DNA of 64,000 nucleotides, from assembly GCF_012396015.1 (NCBI RefSeq), contig NZ_JAAXOQ010000020.1:1-64000 (forward strand). Reading direction: 5' to 3'. Positions 59,452-64,000 of this stretch are shown here, piece by piece (the first letter of the stretch is position 1; the number at the start of each line of letters is the position of its first letter). This stretch comes from Tsukamurella spumae (lineage in GTDB: Bacteria > Actinomycetota > Actinomycetes > Mycobacteriales > Mycobacteriaceae). The notes beneath the pieces are model-generated. The model was not told the DNA's origin. It saw only the letters and a list, made by a program, of their open reading frames with translations, and did not search any database. The translations under genes and the position numbers were made by a program.

Positions 59452-60801
59452 TCAGCCGGGGGGCGTGCTCGTGCCGGGCTCGCCGGTGGGCGGCACCGTC
59501 GACGACGGGGTGGGGGCGGCGGAGGAGGCCGGGGCGAGCGGGACACCGTCACCGTCGACGGGCACGGCGCTCCCGGCGATCCAGGTGGACCACGGGACGG
59601 ACCAGTCGCCGTTCTGCCACTGCTCGAGCGCGGGGCCGCCCGTGTTGCGGACCTCCACCACGTCACCCGGCTGGGAGAGCCCGAAGAACCACTGCGCATT
59701 GGCCGGGCTCAGGTTGAGGCAGCCGTGCGACTGGTTGCTCACGCCCTGCGCCCAGATGTTGTCGAGGGCGTGCAGGTAGATGCCGTCGTTGCTGATCCGG
59801 GTGGCCCAGCCGATGGTCTGCTTGTAGCCCAGCCGCGAGTTGATCGGCAGACCGTAGGTGGACGAGTCCATGATCACGGGATTGGCCTTGTCCAGCACCG
59901 TGTAGACGCCGCGCTGCGTCCAGAAGTGGAAGGTCTTGCCGTTGATGACCTCGTTGCCGCCCTGCCCCATCGAGGTGGGCATCGATCGGACCATCTGTCC
60001 GTTCACGAAGACCTGCACCTGCTTGGTGGTGTCGTCGGCGATGGACACGTGCGACTCGCCGATGGTGAACGAGACGGAGACGTCCTTCTCGCCCCAGAGC
60101 CCGGGGCTGACCTCCTTGCCGAAGACGCCCGCCTCGATCGACACCTTCGTGCCGGACGGGTAGTAGGCCTTCGGCCGCCACGCGACGGTCTTGTCCGTCG
60201 TCCACATCCAGGCCCCCGGCACCGCCGGGGTGGTGGTGACCGTGAGCAGCTTCTGCGCCATCACGCGGTCCTTGATCGGCTCGTCGAAGTGGACGACCGC
60301 GACCTGCCCCACGCCGTAGACGGCACCGTCGTTCAGCGACATCCCGCCCGTGTTCTCGAAGTAGGGCTGGGTCTTGTTCGACTCGTCGACCTTCACCGTG
60401 GAGAAAGTGACGCGCTTCTCGCGCGGCTGGCCCAGCGTCTCGTACTTCGCGACCAGCGTGTACACGCCGCTGTAGGCCAGCGGCTTCGTGGGCTTCCACG
60501 AGAGCAGGTCCGTCGAGAGCTCCCCCTCGACCGCGACGCCCTTGTCGTCGGTCAGCGTGACCGAGCCCAGCTTCGCCTTGGCGATGGAGACCTCGACCGG
60601 AGCGATCGGGCTGATCTCCGTGGCACCGTCGGCCGGGCTGACGGTGACCTCCGCCGGGTCCGCGGGTGGGCCGGACGGACCCGCGCTCGCGCCCGAGCCT
60701 CCCGTATCCCCGATCGTGCAGCCGGCGACGACCACGGGCACCGCGGCCGCGGCACCGATCAGTACCGCACGCCGGCCGACGCGCTCGTTGAACATGCTCA
60801 C
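59452..60801 (-). CDS. L,D-transpeptidase lipoprotein (LdtMt2-like)
   Basis: 449 residues from GTG 60801 behind AGGGGAAA (ATG 60795 is an alternative). Signal peptide with lipobox VVAGC at about residue 28. Two Ig-like domains follow (VTVSPADGATEISPIAPVEV and the WKPTKPLAYSGVYTLVAKY type), then the YkuD catalytic domain with the active-site motif SNQSHGCLNLSPANAQWFF (His and Cys) near residue 365. A Ser/Pro/Thr tail ends the protein. It makes 3-3 cross-links in peptidoglycan, as mycobacterial Ldt enzymes do. Confidence 0.94.
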   Translation of the reverse strand: MSMFNERVGRRAVLIGAAAAVPVVVAGCTIGDTGGSGASAGPSGPPADPAEVTVSPADGATEISPIAPVEVSIAKAKLGSVTLTDDKGVAVEGELSTDLLSWKPTKPLAYSGVYTLVAKYETLGQPREKRVTFSTVKVDESNKTQPYFENTGGMSLNDGAVYGVGQVAVVHFDEPIKDRVMAQKLLTVTTTPAVPGAWMWTTDKTVAWRPKAYYPSGTKVSIEAGVFGKEVSPGLWGEKDVSVSFTIGESHVSIADDTTKQVQVFVNGQMVRSMPTSMGQGGNEVINGKTFHFWTQRGVYTVLDKANPVIMDSSTYGLPINSRLGYKQTIGWATRISNDGIYLHALDNIWAQGVSNQSHGCLNLSPANAQWFFGLSQPGDVVEVRNTGGPALEQWQNGDWSVPWSTWIAGSAVPVDGDGVPLAPASSAAPTPSSTVPPTGEPGTSTPPG

Positions 60802-60829
60802 TGATTTCCCCTCGTCAGATGACCGCAGT

Positions 60830-61471
60830 CTAACGATCGGAACCGACATCGCCGTTCGGGTAACGCTCGCGGTGCACCGCCTCGGCGAGGGGCCGCCGCT
60901 GCCGCCAGCCGAAACGCTCCAGGTCGGGGACGGTCTGGAGCCGGGTCACAGGGCCCACGCAGAGCCACGCCACAACGTGCACGTGCTCCGGCACGTCGAC
61001 CAGTTCCCGCAGGAAGGGCTCCCGGTAGAAGGACACCCACCCCACGCCGATGCCCTCCGCCGTCGCGGCCAACCACAGGTTCTGGATGGCCAGCGCCACC
61101 GACAGGTGCCCGGTCTCGTCGATGGTGTGCCGCCCCAGGATGTGCGTGCCGCCGCGGGTGGGGTCGTAGGTGACCACGACGCCGGTCCGCGAGAGCTCGA
61201 TCCCCTCGATCGAGATGGGATTGAGCGTGTCCTTCCGATCCTCGGGCAGGGACCGCGCGAAGTCCTCCCGGCAGTCGCCGACGTGCTCGGCGAACCGGGC
61301 GAGCGTGCCCGGGTCCTGAACCACCACGAAATCCCAGGGCTGCGTGTTGCCGACGCTCGGCGCGCTGTGCGCGGCGCTGAGGATCCGCAGCAGGCGATCG
61401 TCGTCGATGACCTCGCCCGCGAACTCGTTGCGCACGTCGCGCCGGCGCAGGATGGCCTCGAAGACGTCCAT
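60830..61471 (-). CDS. bluB: BluB-like nitroreductase (5,6-dimethylbenzimidazole synthase)
   Basis: A 213-residue flavoenzyme of the nitroreductase fold. RRRDVRNEFAGEVIDDDRLL, then AAHSAPSVGNTQPWDFVVVQ and ATAEGIGVGWVSFYREPFLR are typical of BluB, which breaks FMN down to dimethylbenzimidazole, the lower ligand of vitamin B12. No cobalamin genes are adjacent, so the label rests on sequence pattern. Its ATG overlaps the GNAT stop by one base (TGATG); third gene of a TetR-GNAT-BluB operon. Confidence 0.78.
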   Translation of the reverse strand: MDVFEAILRRRDVRNEFAGEVIDDDRLLRILSAAHSAPSVGNTQPWDFVVVQDPGTLARFAEHVGDCREDFARSLPEDRKDTLNPISIEGIELSRTGVVVTYDPTRGGTHILGRHTIDETGHLSVALAIQNLWLAATAEGIGVGWVSFYREPFLRELVDVPEHVHVVAWLCVGPVTRLQTVPDLERFGWRQRRPLAEAVHRERYPNGDVGSDR

Positions 61472-61968
61472 CAGGCGCCGTCGGCGACGGCGGCCAGAGC
61501 CCCGAGGGCCGGACCGGTGAGCCGCTGCGTGGTCCACTCGTCCATGGGGACCGCCCCGATGGACCGGTAGAAGCCGATCGCCGGCGCGTTCCAGTCCAGG
61601 ACGGTCCACTCGAGCCGCTCGTAGCCCTGGTCCCGACACTCCTGCGCGAGCGCCGCCAACAACTGCTTGCCGTGCCCACCGCCGCGCACCCCGGGGCGCA
61701 CGTACAGGTCCTCGAGCCAGATGCCGTGCGTGCCGGTCCACGTGGAGAAGGTGCGGAAGTAGACGGCCATGCCGACGACGGTCTCGGTGCCGTCGGCGCC
61801 GACCTCCGCGGCGATCCGGGCGAAGACGGCCGGCGCGGGGCCGAACAGTGCGGCCCGCAGCTGATCCGCGGTCGCGACCGCGGCGTCCGGCTCCTTCTCG
61901 TACGCGGCGAGCTCGGCGATCATGGTGAGGATCTCCGGAACGTCCGCCGGCGTCGCGAGACGGATCAC
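61471..61968 (-). CDS. GNAT family N-acetyltransferase
   Basis: 165 residues from GTG 61968, which overlaps the TetR stop (GTGA). IRLATPADVPEILTMIAELA is the N-terminal GNAT strand-helix. LEDLYVRPGVRGGGHGKQLL contains the acetyl-CoA pyrophosphate loop (RGGGHGK). WTVLDWNAPAIGFYRSIGAV is the late motif. The overall pattern is closest to diamine (spermidine/spermine-type) acetyltransferases. Middle gene of the operon with TetR and BluB-like genes. Confidence 0.88.
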   Translation of the reverse strand: MIRLATPADVPEILTMIAELAAYEKEPDAAVATADQLRAALFGPAPAVFARIAAEVGADGTETVVGMAVYFRTFSTWTGTHGIWLEDLYVRPGVRGGGHGKQLLAALAQECRDQGYERLEWTVLDWNAPAIGFYRSIGAVPMDEWTTQRLTGPALGALAAVADGA

Positions 61969-62591
61969 GAGGCGCCCCCCGGGGCCGTTCCTCCGGCGGC
62001 CGCGGCCTGCGCCGCGATCGCGGGCATCAGGCACTCCCGGACCACCCGGCCGGCGGCGTACGGGTCGTCGAAGCTGATCAGGCCGTCCGGCGCCAACAGG
62101 ACCGAGTGCCCGACCCGCGCGAAGATCTCCGCGATCGGTTTGGCGTCGAACTCGGGGAGCTCGCCCGTGGCCTGGAATCCCTCGATGATGTGCGCGGCGA
62201 ATTCCCGGCCGATCTCGATGAGCATGCCGCCGCCCTGCGCGATCATCGGCAGACCGACCACGACATTGCCGTCGCCGATGCCCCGGATCAGGGGCCGACG
62301 GTGCGCCTCCCGCAGGAACGCGACGAACCCCTCCGTCAGCGCCTCCTCGACGGTGGCCAAGCCCTTGACCTGCTGTTCGACCGCGCTGAGCAGTTGCTCC
62401 GCCTCGTACCGAATGGCCTGCTGGACCAGGTTGTCCTTGCGGTTGAAACGGCGGTAGACGGTGGCGACGCCGATGCCGGCGAGGTTCGCGACGTTCTCCA
62501 TCGTGGTACGCGAAATGCCGACGCTACCGATACTCGACACCGCCGCAGACAGAATGCTCTGCGCGGTCTTATCGTTTCTGCCGGGACTCAC
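61965..62591 (-). CDS. TetR family transcriptional regulator
   Basis: 208 residues from GTG 62591. The helix-turn-helix is TAQSILSAAVSSIGSVGISR, then TTMENVANLAGIGVATVYRR followed by FNRKDNL. The C-terminal ligand domain is unremarkable. It leads the GNAT/BluB operon and is divergent from the DUF5313 gene. The 139-base gap between them has an A/T-rich core (TTCTATTATTACAAG, 62656-62670) that may hold both promoters. Confidence 0.86.
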   Translation of the reverse strand: MSPGRNDKTAQSILSAAVSSIGSVGISRTTMENVANLAGIGVATVYRRFNRKDNLVQQAIRYEAEQLLSAVEQQVKGLATVEEALTEGFVAFLREAHRRPLIRGIGDGNVVVGLPMIAQGGGMLIEIGREFAAHIIEGFQATGELPEFDAKPIAEIFARVGHSVLLAPDGLISFDDPYAAGRVVRECLMPAIAAQAAAAGGTAPGGAS

Positions 62592-62730
62592 AGCAGTCGA
62601 TTCTATGCGGTGCGCGGATGCCGGGGGTTCCCACCAACTGTTCGCGGCATCGATCTTCTATTATTACAAGTGGCGCTCGTAGAAATGGCCCCGCAGAGTC
62701 GAGCGCCGAAACCGAGAGGAACCTGGAGCG

Positions 62731-63126
62731 ATGAGCGAAGGCCGGAGCAAGCCGAACCTGCTGCAATTCATTCCGTACGCCTACGGCCGCACGGTGCTGC
62801 CGCCGTCGATGCACCCGTGGGTCGCCAACGATCTCGCCGGGCCCGGCGCGGCCATGCGCACCGTCGTGCGGTTCGCGATCCCCTGCCTCCTGATCCTGGT
62901 CCCCTTCTGGTTCATCGACACCTCGGTGCTGAACCGCATGACCATGACGCTGCCGATCTTCATCCCGTTCGTGTACTTCTCGATCGCGCTGAACAAGATC
63001 TACCGGCGCGGTCGGTTGCGGCATCACGGCCTCGACCCCGAGCTCGTCGACGTGATCGCGCGGAGGAAAGAGGCGGACGTGCACGCCGACTACATCGCCA
63101 AGTACGGCCCGCGCGACGACGACTGA
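62731..63126 (+). CDS. DUF5313 family membrane protein
   Basis: 131 residues. PNLLQFIPYAYGRTVLPPSM, then two hydrophobic segments (TVVRFAIPCLLILVPFWFID and MTLPIFIPFVYFSIALNKIY) and a basic tail with RRGRLRHHGLDPELVDVIAR fit DUF5313, a family confined to mycolic-acid actinobacteria. GAGAGGAACCTGG precedes the ATG. Role unknown. Confidence 0.85.
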   Translation: MSEGRSKPNLLQFIPYAYGRTVLPPSMHPWVANDLAGPGAAMRTVVRFAIPCLLILVPFWFIDTSVLNRMTMTLPIFIPFVYFSIALNKIYRRGRLRHHGLDPELVDVIARRKEADVHADYIAKYGPRDDD

Positions 63127-63195
63127 CGCTCCGCACCGGGGGGCGCGACCGCCGCGCCCGCCGTGATACGTGACGCACGTCCTACTATCGGTGCC

Positions 63196-64000
63196 ATGGC
63201 GCTCACCGACCTCCTCCACACGCTGTCCCTGAAGATCCCGACGCCGCTCGTCGCTGGCGCCGCGAAGGCGCTCTTCGGGCTGCCCGTGCCCGTCAAGCAG
63301 CGACTCGGGACCCCGCGGACCGTCGAGGGCAACGAACTCGGCATCGACTCGCAGATCACGCTCCTGCTGCTGGGGCTGCAGGGCGTCGACGGGCTGTCCG
63401 GCGCCCGCGACGTCGCCTTCTCCCGCGCATCGCTGAACAAGTTGGGTCAGGCGGTCGGTACCGGGGCCGGTCCGACGGTCGGCGCCCGGGGCGTCATGGT
63501 CGACGGTGCCGCCGGCCCGCTCCCGGCGCGGCTCTACACGCCCGCGGGGCTGGAGGCCGGATCACCGCTGGTCGTGTTCTTCCACGGCGGCGGTTTCGTG
63601 CTCGGCGACCTGGACTCGCACGACGCGCCGTGCCGGTACATCGCCGACCGTGCGCGGGTGCGCGTGCTCTCGGTCGACTACCGACTCGCGCCGGAGGCGA
63701 TCTTCCCCGCGGCCGCCGACGACGCCGTCGCGGCGACGCGGTGGGCCCTCGCGCACGCCGATCAGCTGGGCGCGGACGCCACCCGAGTGGCCGTCTCCGG
63801 CGACAGCGCGGGCGGCAACCTGGCCGCGGTCGCGGCCCGCGAGCTGTCGCTCGAGGGCGGCGCGCAGCCCGCCTTCTCGCTGCTGTTCTACCCCGTGACC
63901 GGTGCCGATCCGGCGAACCGCAGCCGCGACACCTTCGCCACGGGCTACTTCCTCACCAAGGCCGACATCGAGTGGTTCCGGGAGATCTACACCCCGGAGC
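63196..64000 (+). CDS. Hormone-sensitive-lipase-type esterase (3' partial)
   Basis: Starts at ATG 63196 (MALTDLLHTLSLKIPTPLVA) and runs off the right edge after 268 codons. The oxyanion motif VFFHGGGFVLGDLDSHDAPC and the nucleophile motif VAVSGDSAGGNLAAVAA, with VDYRLAPEAIFPAA between them, identify an HSL/LipN-type esterase. Such enzymes hydrolyse short- to medium-chain esters and are numerous in mycobacteria. The catalytic Asp and His would lie beyond the window. Confidence 0.9.
   Translation, partial: MALTDLLHTLSLKIPTPLVAGAAKALFGLPVPVKQRLGTPRTVEGNELGIDSQITLLLLGLQGVDGLSGARDVAFSRASLNKLGQAVGTGAGPTVGARGVMVDGAAGPLPARLYTPAGLEAGSPLVVFFHGGGFVLGDLDSHDAPCRYIADRARVRVLSVDYRLAPEAIFPAAADDAVAATRWALAHADQLGADATRVAVSGDSAGGNLAAVAARELSLEGGAQPAFSLLFYPVTGADPANRSRDTFATGYFLTKADIEWFREIYTPE

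Overview
The window is about 70 % G+C with strong G/C bias at third codon positions. It has the gene order of a mycolic-acid actinobacterium (order Mycobacteriales). The run serS, septum-formation gene, small metallopeptidase, phosphoglycerate-mutase gene, pheA, IdeR-boxed DUF2470 gene, glycerophosphodiesterase, DUF4328 membrane gene, sodA, EspR-like regulator, rraA, gltD and gltB follows the Rv3834c-Rv3859c segment of Mycobacterium tuberculosis, which lies near oriC. The extra genes and the divergence suggest a relative such as Tsukamurella; that genus call is inference. No rRNA, tRNA, CRISPR array, transposase or integrase was recognised. LAYOUT 1-7.1 kb: housekeeping block (roadblock-domain protein, serS, septum-formation protein, zinc metallopeptidase, histidine phosphatase, pheA, a degenerate metallopeptidase-like membrane protein). 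7.1-16.6 kb: iron-regulated DUF2470 gene, a DUF559-type endonuclease-like gene flanked by inverted repeats, a TetR/MFS efflux operon with a TGTACA operator, a purine permease, a CPBP protein, an LCP cell-wall ligase and a TetR regulator. 16.6-25.8 kb: DUF5926-like gene, GDPD, DUF4328, rhodanese, a cluster of DnaA-box-like motifs, SppA-like protease, DUF2752, CRP-type site, sodA, methyltransferase, a manganese (yybP-ykoY) riboswitch with its transporter, and an SDR. 25.8-31.6 kb: a three-gene XRE / ImmA-IrrE peptidase / membrane-protein operon at the espR position, a repeat-rich surface protein, a RecB-like nuclease and a DUF6474 protein. 31.6-38.3 kb is an accessory island, partly of much lower G+C. 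It holds lipoproteins, a SUFU-like gene frameshifted by a 52-bp tandem duplication, an HNH-nuclease toxin-like gene, and a second gene carrying a catalytically dead copy of the same HNH domain. Two decaying genes lie at its edge. 38.3-50.5 kb: gabD2, a second DUF559 gene, rraA, an S4 protein, a lipoprotein, hydrolases and the gltBD operon. 50.5-64 kb: FetB-like permease, aldo/keto reductase, MarR/ABC-exporter pair, glutamate racemase, ArsR/MFS pair, a 390-bp MITE-like element, an L,D-transpeptidase, a TetR-GNAT-BluB operon, a DUF5313 protein and a truncated lipase-family hydrolase. HOW THEY FIT: most of the window is core metabolism (amino acids, ammonia assimilation, oxidative stress, metal homeostasis) and envelope building (LCP, L,D-transpeptidase, lipoproteins), with small regulator/efflux cassettes between. 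The most novel part is the toxin/immunity-like island with its active and inactive HNH twins.
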